Shown one piece after another: positions 29,615-37,062 of a DNA stretch of 45,899 bases. The notes under the pieces are model-generated. The model saw nothing but the letters and a program-made list of their open reading frames with translations, was not told where the DNA came from and searched no databases. Numbering within the stretch: position 1 is the stretch's first letter; each line of letters begins with the position of its first letter. Origin of the DNA: Malikia sp. (lineage in GTDB: Bacteria > Pseudomonadota > Gammaproteobacteria > Burkholderiales > Burkholderiaceae_C); assembly GCF_028687635.1 (NCBI RefSeq), contig NZ_JAQTZS010000024.1:1-45899 (forward strand). Direction: 5' to 3'. Both the position numbers and the translations under genes were made by a program.

Positions 29615-30849
29615 GCTGCCACTCCTGGCGCTTGGACGCGTGTCGTCGGCAACCCGAGCGTCACCAGCCAGCAGACGACCAGCATCACGGCCGAACCGAT
29701 CAGCGCATACAGCAGCCCACCCCACTGGTAGAGCAAGCCCGACAGCAGCGTGCCGATGAAGCGGCCCAGCGCGTTGGCGGCGTAGTAGAAGCCGACATCC
29801 TCGGCCGCCTTCTCGGAGCCGGCATAGGCCAGGATCAGGTAGGAGTGCACCGAGGAATTGACCGCGAAGGCGAAGCCGAACAGGCCCAGGCCACCGACCA
29901 CGACCCATTCGAGGTTCGGCAGGTCGAGCGCGACGGCGGCGGCCAGCCCGACCGTCATCAGCGCCAGCAAGGCCGACCACAGTCGCGCCGCCGGCACCTC
30001 GCGGCTCAGGCCGTCGGCGCTGCGCTTGACGATGCCGGGCGCGGCAGCCTGCACCAGGCCATAGCCTATGGTCCAGGCCGCCAGGAAGGTACCGACGCCG
30101 GTGAAGTTCCAGCCGACCGAATAGAGGAAGACCGGCAGGCCGACCACGAACCAGACATCGCGCGCGCCGAACAGTACCACCCGCGCGGCGGCCAGCGCAT
30201 TGATGCCGGCGTTCTTGGCGAACAGCTCCTTGGCCGACTTGGACGCCTTGCTCTTGCCCATCAGCGTCGGCAGCGAGGTCGTGACACCCAGCAGCACCAG
30301 CGCGAGCAGCCCCGCCATCGCCCACAGCGAAGCTTGAAAACCCAGCGTCTGCAGCAGCAGGCCGCCGAGGAAGAAGCCGATGCCCTTCATCGCGTTCTTG
30401 CTGCCGGTGAACCAGGCCACCCACTTGAACAGCTGGCCGGCGCCCTGCTCCTTGGCCTGCGCCTGCGTGACCTTGATCGCCGACTTGGCAGAGGTCTTGG
30501 TCAGGTCCTTGGCCACGCCGCAGATGCCCTGCGACGCCACCACCCAGGCCACCGACATGGCGGCGGTCCAGCCCGGATCGAGCAGCGACAACAGCGTGAA
30601 GCCCGCGATCTGCGTCACCAGGCCTACCGTCAGCATGCGGGTGATGCCGTAGCGCGTCGCGAGCCAGCCGCCGATCAGGTTGGCCAGGATGCCGGCCGCC
30701 TCATAGAGCAGGAACAGGAAGGCCAGCGTGACCGAGGAATAGCCCAGGCGGTAGAAGTGCAGCAGCACCAGCATCCGCAGGGCGCCGTCGGTCAGCGTGA
30801 AGCCCCAGTAAGCGGCGGTGACGATGGCGTAGTTGCGCGCGGCATTCAT
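29611..30849 (-). CDS. arsJ: Organoarsenical efflux MFS protein ArsJ
   Basis: Major facilitator protein, 412 residues, about 11-12 spans. The start NYAIVTAAYWGFTLTDGALR, the segment CGVAKDLTKTSAKSAIK and SVGWNFTGVGTFLAAWTIGY are typical of ArsJ. ArsJ exports 1-arseno-3-phosphoglycerate, made by its partner GAPDH from arsenate and glyceraldehyde-3-phosphate; the product then breaks down outside, so the pair removes As(V) without reducing it (established for the family). The gapdh gene lies 3 bp upstream, which supports the assignment. Confidence 0.93.
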   Translation of the reverse strand: MNAARNYAIVTAAYWGFTLTDGALRMLVLLHFYRLGYSSVTLAFLFLLYEAAGILANLIGGWLATRYGITRMLTVGLVTQIAGFTLLSLLDPGWTAAMSVAWVVASQGICGVAKDLTKTSAKSAIKVTQAQAKEQGAGQLFKWVAWFTGSKNAMKGIGFFLGGLLLQTLGFQASLWAMAGLLALVLLGVTTSLPTLMGKSKASKSAKELFAKNAGINALAAARVVLFGARDVWFVVGLPVFLYSVGWNFTGVGTFLAAWTIGYGLVQAAAPGIVKRSADGLSREVPAARLWSALLALMTVGLAAAVALDLPNLEWVVVGGLGLFGFAFAVNSSVHSYLILAYAGSEKAAEDVGFYYAANALGRFIGTLLSGLLYQWGGLLYALIGSAVMLVVCWLVTLGLPTTRVQAPGVAA

Positions 30850-30852
30850 TAC

Positions 30853-31896
30853 TTAGATCCCGACCTGTTCCATGTGACAGGCCAGGTCGACCATGCGGCA
30901 GGCGTAGCCCATCTCGTTGTCATACCAGGCGTAGACCTTGAGCAGGGTGCCGTCGGTCACCAGGGTCGAGAGCGCATCGACGATCGAGCTGCGCGTGTCG
31001 CGCGCGTAGTCGGCGCTCACCAAGGGCTTTTCCTCGTAGCCCAGGATGCCGGCCAGCTCGCCCTCGGCGGCGGCCTTGAACAGCGCGTTGACCTCCTCGG
31101 CGCTGGTCTCGCGCTTGAGCTCGAACACGCAGTCGGTCAGCGAGGCATTGAGCACCGGCGCGCGCACCGCGTAGCCGTTGAGCTTGCCCTTGAGCTCGGG
31201 ATAGATCAGCGCGATCGCGGTGGCGCTGCCGGTCGTCGTCGGAGCCAGGCTCATCATCGCGCTGCGGGCACGGCGCAGGTCCTTGTGCGGCGCATCGACC
31301 ACCAGGTTGGTATTGGTCGGATCGTGGATGGTGGTGATCTGGCCGTGCCGGATGCCGATGTTCTCGTGGATCACCTTGACCACCGGCGCCAGGCAGTTGG
31401 TGGTGCAGGAAGCCGCGGTGACGATGCGGTCGCGCGCCGGGTCGTACTGGCCCTCGTTGATGCCGACCACGATGTTGAGCACGCCGCCGGTCTTGACCGG
31501 GGCCGCGACGATCACGCGCTTGGCGCCACGGTCGAGGTGGCCGCGAATGATCTCGGGCGTGAGGAACTTGCCGGTGCATTCGAGCACGACCTCGACCCCG
31601 AGCTCGCCCCAGGGAATGTCGGCGGGATTGGCGTGGCTGCTGAAGGACAGCTTCTGGTCGCCGATGCGGATGCCATCGTCACCCTCGGCCTCGATGTCGG
31701 CGCGCCACCGGCCCTGCACCGTGTCGAAGGCCAGCAGATGGGCGGTGGCGGCAGCGCCCCCCTTGAGCTCGTTGAGGTGTACGACCTCAAGCCGGTTGCC
31801 GGCGCGCGGATCGTCGGACTGACGCTCGGCCGCGCCGAAGGCGGCGCGCAGCGCCAGACGGCCGATGCGGCCCATGCCATTGATACCCACTTTCAT
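30853..31896 (-). CDS. ArsJ-associated glyceraldehyde-3-phosphate dehydrogenase
   Basis: Dehydrogenase that uses arsenate in place of phosphate to form 1-arseno-3-phosphoglycerate for ArsJ. The Rossmann start is [19 protein letters not shown]; the catalytic Cys164 is in [18 protein letters not shown] and [14 protein letters not shown] differ from the housekeeping enzyme's HAYTNDQ-type block and are typical of the ArsJ partner. The C-terminal [15 protein letters not shown] block is present. 347 residues. AAGGG precedes ATG 31896. First gene of the arsenic operon, immediately behind the inverted-repeat operator. Confidence 0.93.
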   Translation of the reverse strand: MKVGINGMGRIGRLALRAAFGAAERQSDDPRAGNRLEVVHLNELKGGAAATAHLLAFDTVQGRWRADIEAEGDDGIRIGDQKLSFSSHANPADIPWGELGVEVVLECTGKFLTPEIIRGHLDRGAKRVIVAAPVKTGGVLNIVVGINEGQYDPARDRIVTAASCTTNCLAPVVKVIHENIGIRHGQITTIHDPTNTNLVVDAPHKDLRRARSAMMSLAPTTTGSATAIALIYPELKGKLNGYAVRAPVLNASLTDCVFELKRETSAEEVNALFKAAAEGELAGILGYEEKPLVSADYARDTRSSIVDALSTLVTDGTLLKVYAWYDNEMGYACRMVDLACHMEQVGI

Positions 31897-31917
31897 GTCT
31901 TGCCCTTGAGTGACGCA

Positions 31918-31960
31918 AATAATTCAATATTCATTGAATTATTGCAACATCCTGTGACAA
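31918..31960 (-). promoter_or_regulatory. arsenic operon promoter with ArsR-type operator
   Basis: A perfect 11-bp inverted repeat: AATAATTCAAT (31918-31928), spacer ATTC, ATTGAATTATT (31933-31943). It has the AT-rich, ATTCAAT-containing form of ArsR/SmtB operators. On the minus strand, -35 TTGTCA (31960-31955), a 16-bp spacer and -10 TTCAAT (31938-31933) can be drawn, so a bound repressor would cover the -10. About 20 bases further is the GAPDH start codon. Confidence 0.75.
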
Positions 31961-31997
31961 AGACATGACGATTGGCCCTGCGGGCCAGCAGCGGCCC

Positions 31998-32738
31998 TCA
32001 GGCGCCTGGGTCTGCCGCCATGGCGACCCGCCAGCGCTGCCAGCCGCGCGCGCGCAGCTCGCAGGCCGGGCAGCTGCCGCAGCCCCAGCCCCAGTCGTGG
32101 CGGTGTTCGCGGTCGCCCAGGTAACAGGTGTGGCTGTGCTCGACGATCAGGTCAACCAGCGTCTGGCCGCCAGCGGGGGTACCGGATGCAGCACCGAGCT
32201 GCTCGGCCAGCGCCCAGGTCTGTGCCTTGTCGATCCACATCAGCGGCGTCTCGATCAGCAGGCGGCGGTCCAGGCCGAGCGAGAGCGCGACCTGCAGCGC
32301 CTTCATGGTGTCGTCGCGGCAGTCGGGGTAGCCCGAGAAGTCGGTTTCGCAGACCCCGGTGACGATCACCTGCAGGCCACGACGGTAGGCCAGCGCCGCC
32401 GCCAGCGTCAGGAAGACCAGGTTGCGTCCCGGCACGAAGGTGTTGGGCAGGCCGCTGGCCTCGATCTGGAACGCCATCTCGCGCGTGAGCGAGGTCTCGC
32501 TGACCTGGCCCAGCACGCCGACGTCGAGTACATGGTCCTCGCCCAGCCGTTCGACCCAGGCCGGAAACTGGCGCCGCAGTTCGCCCAGCACCTTGAGGCG
32601 GGCGTCCATCTCGACCGCGTGGCGCTGGCCGTACTGGAAGCCGATGGTTTCGACGCGCTGGTAGCGCTGCAGGGCATGGGCCAGGCAGGTGGTGGAGTCC
32701 TGCCCGCCCGAGAACAGGACGAGAGCGGTGTGGTGCAT
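31998..32738 (-). CDS. queC: 7-cyano-7-deazaguanine synthase QueC
   Basis: ATP-dependent enzyme of the queuosine pathway that turns 7-carboxy-7-deazaguanine into preQ0. The PP-loop is [35 protein letters not shown] and [15 protein letters not shown] are family blocks. The zinc site has four Cys: HTCYLGD and WGCGSCPAC. 246 residues from ATG 32738; a GTG two codons earlier is possible. It is a core metabolic gene sitting between the arsenic island and the pilus locus, unrelated to either. Confidence 0.95.
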   Translation of the reverse strand: MHHTALVLFSGGQDSTTCLAHALQRYQRVETIGFQYGQRHAVEMDARLKVLGELRRQFPAWVERLGEDHVLDVGVLGQVSETSLTREMAFQIEASGLPNTFVPGRNLVFLTLAAALAYRRGLQVIVTGVCETDFSGYPDCRDDTMKALQVALSLGLDRRLLIETPLMWIDKAQTWALAEQLGAASGTPAGGQTLVDLIVEHSHTCYLGDREHRHDWGWGCGSCPACELRARGWQRWRVAMAADPGA

Positions 32739-32787
32739 GGCCACTATGGTAAGCGCGGAAACATCGGCCAGCGGCCGATCAGGCGGC

Positions 32788-33288
32788 TCACTTGGCCGCG
32801 ATCACCAGCGACAGGTTGGCGGAGTAGTCGCCCGCCGTCGCGTTCACGCTGCCGGGAATGGAGACCAGCAGGTTGCCCTGGCGGCCGAAGTAGGCTTGAT
32901 CGCGGGTGGCCACCAGCTGCTCGCTGCCATTGGCCGCCACCCCGTCATAGCGCAAGGTGTAGGGTGCCGCCGCGGCGCCCGCGGTAGCGCTGCGCAACTG
33001 GTTCGAGCCGCCGGTGCTGATCGTCACGGTATAGCCATGGCGCGCGTTGCAGTTCTCGGTCACGATGCCCACCACGACATCCTTCTCGCCAGCGCGCAGG
33101 TCCAGGCTGCTGGACTTGGCCGTCGGTGCGATATCGACCGTGCAGTTGATCGGCACCGAACCACGCAGCTCCAGGCTGGCCGAGGCCTTTTCGTCAGCCA
33201 TCGCCAGGGTCGCGACCACCAACGTTGCCAGCACGGCCGCTTCCACTGCCATGTGCAGCGTCAGTCTTGGGAGGTGGTCACGGTTCAT
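32788..33288 (-). CDS. Secreted pilin-like subunit 1 (spore coat U-like fold)
   Basis: Predicted structural subunit of the adjacent chaperone-usher pilus. 166 residues: signal peptide ([14 protein letters not shown]), then [20 protein letters not shown], a second Cys in [13 protein letters not shown] (likely disulfide with the first), and the end [14 protein letters not shown], a strand pattern like spore coat protein U domains. It is the most divergent of three paralogues and is separated from the next by 118 bp. No strong ribosome site at ATG 33288; an internal ATG at 33252 is a possible start. The gap 33289-33406 holds no clear minus-strand promoter. Confidence 0.75.
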   Translation of the reverse strand: MNRDHLPRLTLHMAVEAAVLATLVVATLAMADEKASASLELRGSVPINCTVDIAPTAKSSSLDLRAGEKDVVVGIVTENCNARHGYTVTISTGGSNQLRSATAGAAAAPYTLRYDGVAANGSEQLVATRDQAYFGRQGNLLVSIPGSVNATAGDYSANLSLVIAAK

Positions 33289-33377
33289 ATTGAAGCCACT
33301 TTACGCTGAAATACCAGGAGCATGCGATGCGTATCGCCTAGTTCATTCTAGATTCTAGCAGCCACCAGGGCCGCGAC

Positions 33378-33393
33378 CGGCACCAGAATTGCA
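33378..33393 (+). promoter_or_regulatory. sigma-54-like -24/-12 match on the plus strand
   Basis: CGGCACCAGAATTGCA keeps GG-N10-GC and the GGCAC and TTGCA blocks; two of the outer consensus bases differ. It points into the 3' end of pilin gene 2, antisense to it. May be a chance match or an antisense promoter. Confidence 0.3.
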
Positions 33394-33406
33394 TGCGGCC
33401 GCGGAT

Positions 33407-33991
33407 TCACTTGGCGGCGATCACCAGGCTGATGCTGTCCGAGTAGTTGCTGGCGATGGCCTGGGCATTGGCCGGAATGTTGATCAGCAGATTGCCCGTG
33501 CGACCGAAGAAGGCGCCGTTGCGGATGGCGCTGAGGCCGGAGGCGATCGAGCCGGTCGCATCGTCGTAGCTGGCGGTGTAGCTGGTCAGTGGTGCGCTGG
33601 CATCGCCGCTGCGCAACTGGCCGCCGTTCCGCGAGCTGATGGAGACGGTGTAGCCGCTGCTGGAGTTGCAGGTCTCGGTGATCACGCCCACGCTCTGGTT
33701 CTGCTCGCCGGCCTTGAGGTCCAGGCTGGTGGTCTTGGCGGTCGCAGCGATGGTGACGGTGCAGCTCACGCTCACCTGGCCCGCCAGATTCAGGCTCGCA
33801 CCACCAGTAGCTCGTTGGATCGAGGAAGCATTGGCGGTCGTGCCAGCGGTGCTGCCTCTCAGGAACGCGGCATTCGGATTCGCATGATCGTAGGCCGGCT
33901 GCGCGGGATTCGCCTGCGAGGAGGCCGCGAAAACCTGGCCTGCGCCGCAGGCAAGGGCGACCCAGGTCGTCAGGAGTCGAACGGATTTCAC
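33407..33991 (-). CDS. Secreted pilin-like subunit 2, with N-terminal insert
   Basis: Second paralogue, 194 residues from GTG 33991. A signal peptide ends at VFAASS. It is followed by an extra segment of about 45 residues rich in Asn, Ala, Ser and Thr (NPAQPAYDHANPNAAF) that the other two lack. The common domain then begins LNLAGQVSVSCTVTI, has its second Cys in TETCNSSSGYTV, and ends NYSDSISLVIAAK. From about NGGQLRSGDA to the stop it is almost identical to subunit 3, at DNA level too. No evident ribosome site; it lies 43 bp after gene 3 and is probably cotranscribed from the sigma-54 promoter. Confidence 0.75.
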   Translation of the reverse strand: MKSVRLLTTWVALACGAGQVFAASSQANPAQPAYDHANPNAAFLRGSTAGTTANASSIQRATGGASLNLAGQVSVSCTVTIAATAKTTSLDLKAGEQNQSVGVITETCNSSSGYTVSISSRNGGQLRSGDASAPLTSYTASYDDATGSIASGLSAIRNGAFFGRTGNLLINIPANAQAIASNYSDSISLVIAAK

Positions 33992-34034
33992 GATGCTTGA
34001 GCGAATGGCCTGCGGCTATGCGGTAGGCTGAATC

Positions 34035-34502
34035 TTACTTGGCGGCGATCACCAGGCTGATGCTGTCCGAGTAGTTGCCGGCGATGGCCTGGGCATTGGC
34101 CGGAATGTTGATCAGCAGATTGCCCGTGCGGCCGAAGAAGGCGCCGTTGCGGGTGGCGGTCAGGCCGGAGGCGATCGAGCCGGTCGCGTCGTCGTAGCTG
34201 GCGGTGTAGCTGGTCAGCGGTGCGTTGGCATCGCCGCTGCGCAACTGGCCGCCGTTCTGCGAGGTCAGGGAAACGGTGTAGCCGGTGCCGGAGTTGCAGT
34301 CCTCGGTGACCGTGCCGATGGTCTGGTTCTGCTCGCCGACCTGGAGGTTCAGGCTGGTGGCCTTGGCCGTCGGGCTGACCGAGATGGTGCAGTTCAAGGC
34401 CACGGTGCCACGCAGATCCAGCTGAGCAGTGGTGCTCTGGGCGCTGGAGGAAAAGCTGGCGGCGGTGGCGGCGAACGCGATAACCATCTTGGCAGTGCTC
34501 AT
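34035..34502 (-). CDS. Secreted pilin-like subunit 3 (first gene after the sigma-54 promoter)
   Basis: 155 residues. The signal peptide MSTAKMVIAFAATAASFSSS is followed by LDLRGTVALNCTISVSPTAK, second Cys in VTEDCNSGTGYTV, and the shared C-terminal half ending GNYSDSISLVIAAK. The fold pattern resembles chaperone-usher subunits of the spore coat U type. AAGGG lies nine bases before ATG 34502. It is the promoter-proximal subunit gene, about 60 bases from the predicted sigma-54 start site, so it is likely the most abundant one (inference). Confidence 0.8.
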   Translation of the reverse strand: MSTAKMVIAFAATAASFSSSAQSTTAQLDLRGTVALNCTISVSPTAKATSLNLQVGEQNQTIGTVTEDCNSGTGYTVSLTSQNGGQLRSGDANAPLTSYTASYDDATGSIASGLTATRNGAFFGRTGNLLINIPANAQAIAGNYSDSISLVIAAK

Positions 34503-34572
34503 TTTCTTTATCCCTTGAGAAGTCTGTGGTGCCCAGCCGGAAATGCCCTGACTGGCTGATGCCATCCTTGAT

Positions 34573-34588
34573 TGCAAGACGCGTGCCA
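34573..34588 (-). promoter_or_regulatory. sigma-54 (-24/-12) promoter for the pilin genes
   Basis: On the minus strand: TGGCACG-CGTC-TTGCA, a full match to the classical consensus TGGCACG-N4-TTGC. The predicted start is near 34561, giving a leader of about 60 bases before the subunit 3 start codon. A sigma-54 activator is encoded divergently next door. Confidence 0.88.
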
Positions 34589-34616
34589 ACCATGAAAAAC
34601 ATGAAGGCTTGATGAA

Positions 34617-34629
34617 AATCAAGCGCTTG
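34617..34629. promoter_or_regulatory. IHF consensus site
   Basis: AATCAAGCGCTTG fits WATCAA-N4-TTR at every position. It lies between the sigma-54 promoter and the upstream repeats, where DNA bending is normally needed. It overlaps a perfect inverted repeat, GCTTGAT (34607-34613), GAAA, ATCAAGC (34618-34624), which may itself be a binding site. Confidence 0.6.
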
Positions 34630-34699
34630 CAACGGCAGACAGAACCCACTGAACTCTTGCAACTGTTGCATTTTGCAAAAAATAAGATAAAAATTGCAA
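34626..34699. promoter_or_regulatory. TTGCAA repeat cluster, candidate activator binding sites
   Basis: The palindrome TTGCAA occurs at 34627, 34657, 34673 and 34694, with TTGCAT at 34666. CTTGCAA at 34626 and 34656 are exact direct repeats 30 bp apart. Relative to the predicted pilin start near 34561 they lie about 65 to 135 bp upstream, typical for sigma-54 enhancer sites. The rest of the 346-bp gap (34700-34848) shows no promoter for the activator gene that I can defend; TTGACT at 34801 has no matching -10. Confidence 0.55.
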
Positions 34700-34848
34700 A
34701 ACGCAAGAATCCGGGAACTTCATCGAGCCACCCTCGATCGAAGTACATCAACCCGGCTGCCGCTACCATTCAAGGCATTGCAGATTGCAGTGAAATCATC
34801 TTGACTGGGCGCCGCCCGGCCTGTCAGCCTACCCCGAGCCAGCTTCCC

Positions 34849-36306
34849 ATGTCCCGCCCTTCCTTCCCCGGCTACCGCGCATTGATCGTCGAGGACGTGT
34901 TGCCGCTGGCCATCCAGTACCGGGCCTACGTCAAGCCGCTGGGCATCGAGACCGTGGTGGCCCGTTCCGTCGCCGATGCCGCGGGCAAGATCGAACAGGG
35001 GCCCTGGCATGTCGCCCTGGTCGACATCAAGCTCCCCGATGGCACCGGCTTCGACGTCATGGAGCGGCTGCAGGCACGCTGGCCCGACTGTGCCGTCATC
35101 GTGATCAGCGCCGAGGACTCGAAGGAGACCGCGGTGCGAGCGGCCGATGCCGGCGCGCTGGACTTCATCGAGAAGCCGGTCGACCCCGACCGCTTGCGCA
35201 TCACGCTGCGCAATGCCCTGCGGACCGCGGCCCTGAACGCCGAAGTCGACCAGCTGGCCCCCGGCAAGCGCGGCCAGTTCTGCGGCTTCGTCGGTGACAG
35301 CGCGGCCATGCGGGTGGTCTACCAGACCATAGAGACGGTGGCCAGCAGCCGGGTGCCGGTCTTTGTCCAGGGCGAATCAGGCACCGGCAAGGAGCTGGCG
35401 GCCGAGGCCATCCACCAATGCAGTCCCCGGGCCCAGCGTGCCCTGGTGCCGATCAACTGTGCCAGCATCCCCACCGGCCTGATCGAGAGCGAACTGTTCG
35501 GACATGTCAAGGGCGCGTTCACCGGGGCCACGTCCGACCGCAACGGCGCCTTCATCGAGGCCGACCAGGGCACCCTGTTCCTCGACGAGGTCGCCGAGCT
35601 CGACCTCGAGGTGCAAGCCAAGCTGCTGCGCGTCTTGCAGACCGGCGAGGTCCGCCGTCTGGGCGAGACCCGTCAGCGCACGGTCGATGTGCGCCTGATC
35701 AGCGCCACCCACCGCGACCTCTACGCCATGGTCAGGGCCGGACAGTTCCGCGAGGATCTCTACTACCGCCTGCACGTGGTGCCGGTGGAGCTGCCGCCGC
35801 TGCGCCAGCGCGGCAAGGACATCCTGCTGATCGCCGATGCCGTGCTGAACCGCTATGCCCGCGAGGACCACCGGCAGTTCAAGGGCTTCACCGAGGAAAG
35901 CAAGGCCCTGCTGCTGGGGCATCCATGGCCGGGCAATGTGCGCGAGCTGATCAACACCATCCGCGCGGTGGTGGCCATGCATGACGGCGAACGGGTCGAG
36001 GCCGGCATGCTGACCAGCCGGTTGCAAGCCGAGCGACCACCGGCGCCGCCACTGCTGGGACCCGCCCTAATCGCCCTTCCCGCCGCCTCCCTGCCAGTGG
36101 TCAAGGATCAGGCGGCCCCTGCCGGCCCCGCCGGCATCCTGCCGCTGGCCTTGGTGGAGCGACAGGCGATCGAAATGGCCTTGCGCGCGTTCGGTGGCAA
36201 CATCACCCGGGCCGCCAAGGCGCTGCAGGTCAACCCCTCCACGATTTACCGGAAAATGGCAAGCTGGCTGACCCTGGAAGGGCAGGCCGGCGACGCAGCC
36301 AGCTGA
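34849..36306 (+). CDS. Sigma-54-dependent response regulator (NtrC family)
   Basis: REC-AAA+-Fis protein of 485 residues. REC: phospho-acceptor Asp59 in LVDIKLPDGTG and the conserved Lys in FIEKPVDPD. AAA+: Walker A GESGTGKE (175-182), sigma-54 contact loop GAFTGA (222-227), LFLDEVAELD and GHPWPGNVREL. The C-terminal Fis-type helix-turn-helix is GGNITRAAKALQVNPSTIYR. It should activate the divergent pilin genes through the sites above and possibly its own operon. ATG 34849 has only weak upstream purines. The chaperone gene follows 12 bp after its stop, so activator and pilus assembly genes are probably one transcript. Confidence 0.93.
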   Translation: MSRPSFPGYRALIVEDVLPLAIQYRAYVKPLGIETVVARSVADAAGKIEQGPWHVALVDIKLPDGTGFDVMERLQARWPDCAVIVISAEDSKETAVRAADAGALDFIEKPVDPDRLRITLRNALRTAALNAEVDQLAPGKRGQFCGFVGDSAAMRVVYQTIETVASSRVPVFVQGESGTGKELAAEAIHQCSPRAQRALVPINCASIPTGLIESELFGHVKGAFTGATSDRNGAFIEADQGTLFLDEVAELDLEVQAKLLRVLQTGEVRRLGETRQRTVDVRLISATHRDLYAMVRAGQFREDLYYRLHVVPVELPPLRQRGKDILLIADAVLNRYAREDHRQFKGFTEESKALLLGHPWPGNVRELINTIRAVVAMHDGERVEAGMLTSRLQAERPPAPPLLGPALIALPAASLPVVKDQAAPAGPAGILPLALVERQAIEMALRAFGGNITRAAKALQVNPSTIYRKMASWLTLEGQAGDAAS

Positions 36307-36318
36307 AAGTTCCACGAC

Positions 36319-37062
36319 ATGCGTTTCCTCAAGTTCAGATCCCCGCGCCAGCCGCATCACGGCCCGCTGGCGGCAGCCCTGGCCCTGGCGGCTTGCTGCG
36401 GCCCGGCCACCGCGCTGACCTTCACCCCGATCGAAATGGACTTCAGTCCTTCCGGTCGCGGCGCCACCCAGACCTTCCGGCTGGTCAACAACGATGCCGA
36501 AGCCGCCGCGGTCGAGATCTCGATCAAGTCCCGCGCCATGGCCCGCAACGGCGAGGATGTCCTGGGCGAGGCGGATGACCAGTTCAGCATCTTTCCGACC
36601 CAGGTGGTGCTGCAACCCGGCCAGGTGCAGAGCGTGCGGGCGCAGTATGTCGGCGAGGCCGCCATCGAGCATGAAAAGGCCTTTCGCCTGATCGCGGAAC
36701 AGCTGCCGGTGGACGTCGGGCAGGCCCCGCAGACCGGCGGGCGCATGCGGCTGCTGGTGAAGTACGTCGCATCGGTCTATGTGCTGCCGCGCAACGCCAA
36801 GCCGTCCCTGACGGTGACTGAGGCCAACCTGCGGGAGGCCAATGGTCAGCGCTGGCTGGAGGTCACGGTCCGCAACGAGGGCAGCAGCCGCAAGATCCTC
36901 AAGGATGCCACCCTGCGCATCGGCGAGCTGAGCCTGAGCGGCTCGGCGCTCAACGGCATGGAGGGCGAGAACCTGCTGGCCCAGACCACGCGCGTCTTCC
37001 GCCTCCAGGCCCCCGCCAAGCTGACCACGATCCAGACGCCATTGCGACTCGTGCTGGATTGA
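36319..37062 (+). CDS. Periplasmic pilus chaperone (PapD-like)
   Basis: Two-domain immunoglobulin-fold chaperone that caps pilin subunits by donor-strand complementation. The signal peptide ends near GPATA. Domain 1 has MDFSPSGRGATQTFRLVNND and the FSIFPTQVVLQPGQVQSVR G1-strand-like block; FRLIAEQLPV is the conserved segment before the interdomain turn. Domain 2 begins about residue 140 (LLVKYVASVYVLP). 247 residues. It is more like the archaic/alternative (Csu-like) branch than FimC/PapD, judged by eye. Its stop overlaps the usher ATG (TGATG). Confidence 0.85.
   Translation: MRFLKFRSPRQPHHGPLAAALALAACCGPATALTFTPIEMDFSPSGRGATQTFRLVNNDAEAAAVEISIKSRAMARNGEDVLGEADDQFSIFPTQVVLQPGQVQSVRAQYVGEAAIEHEKAFRLIAEQLPVDVGQAPQTGGRMRLLVKYVASVYVLPRNAKPSLTVTEANLREANGQRWLEVTVRNEGSSRKILKDATLRIGELSLSGSALNGMEGENLLAQTTRVFRLQAPAKLTTIQTPLRLVLD

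Noticed and set aside
29632-31968. 778-residue plus-strand frame across arsJ and the GAPDH gene
   Set aside because: Low-complexity Gln/Arg/His shadow; both minus-strand genes have clear catalytic or family motifs.
34626-34699. TTGCAA repeats as a CRISPR-like array
   Set aside because: Units are six bases with irregular 9-30 bp spacing and no cas genes; they fit regulator binding sites next to a sigma-54 promoter.
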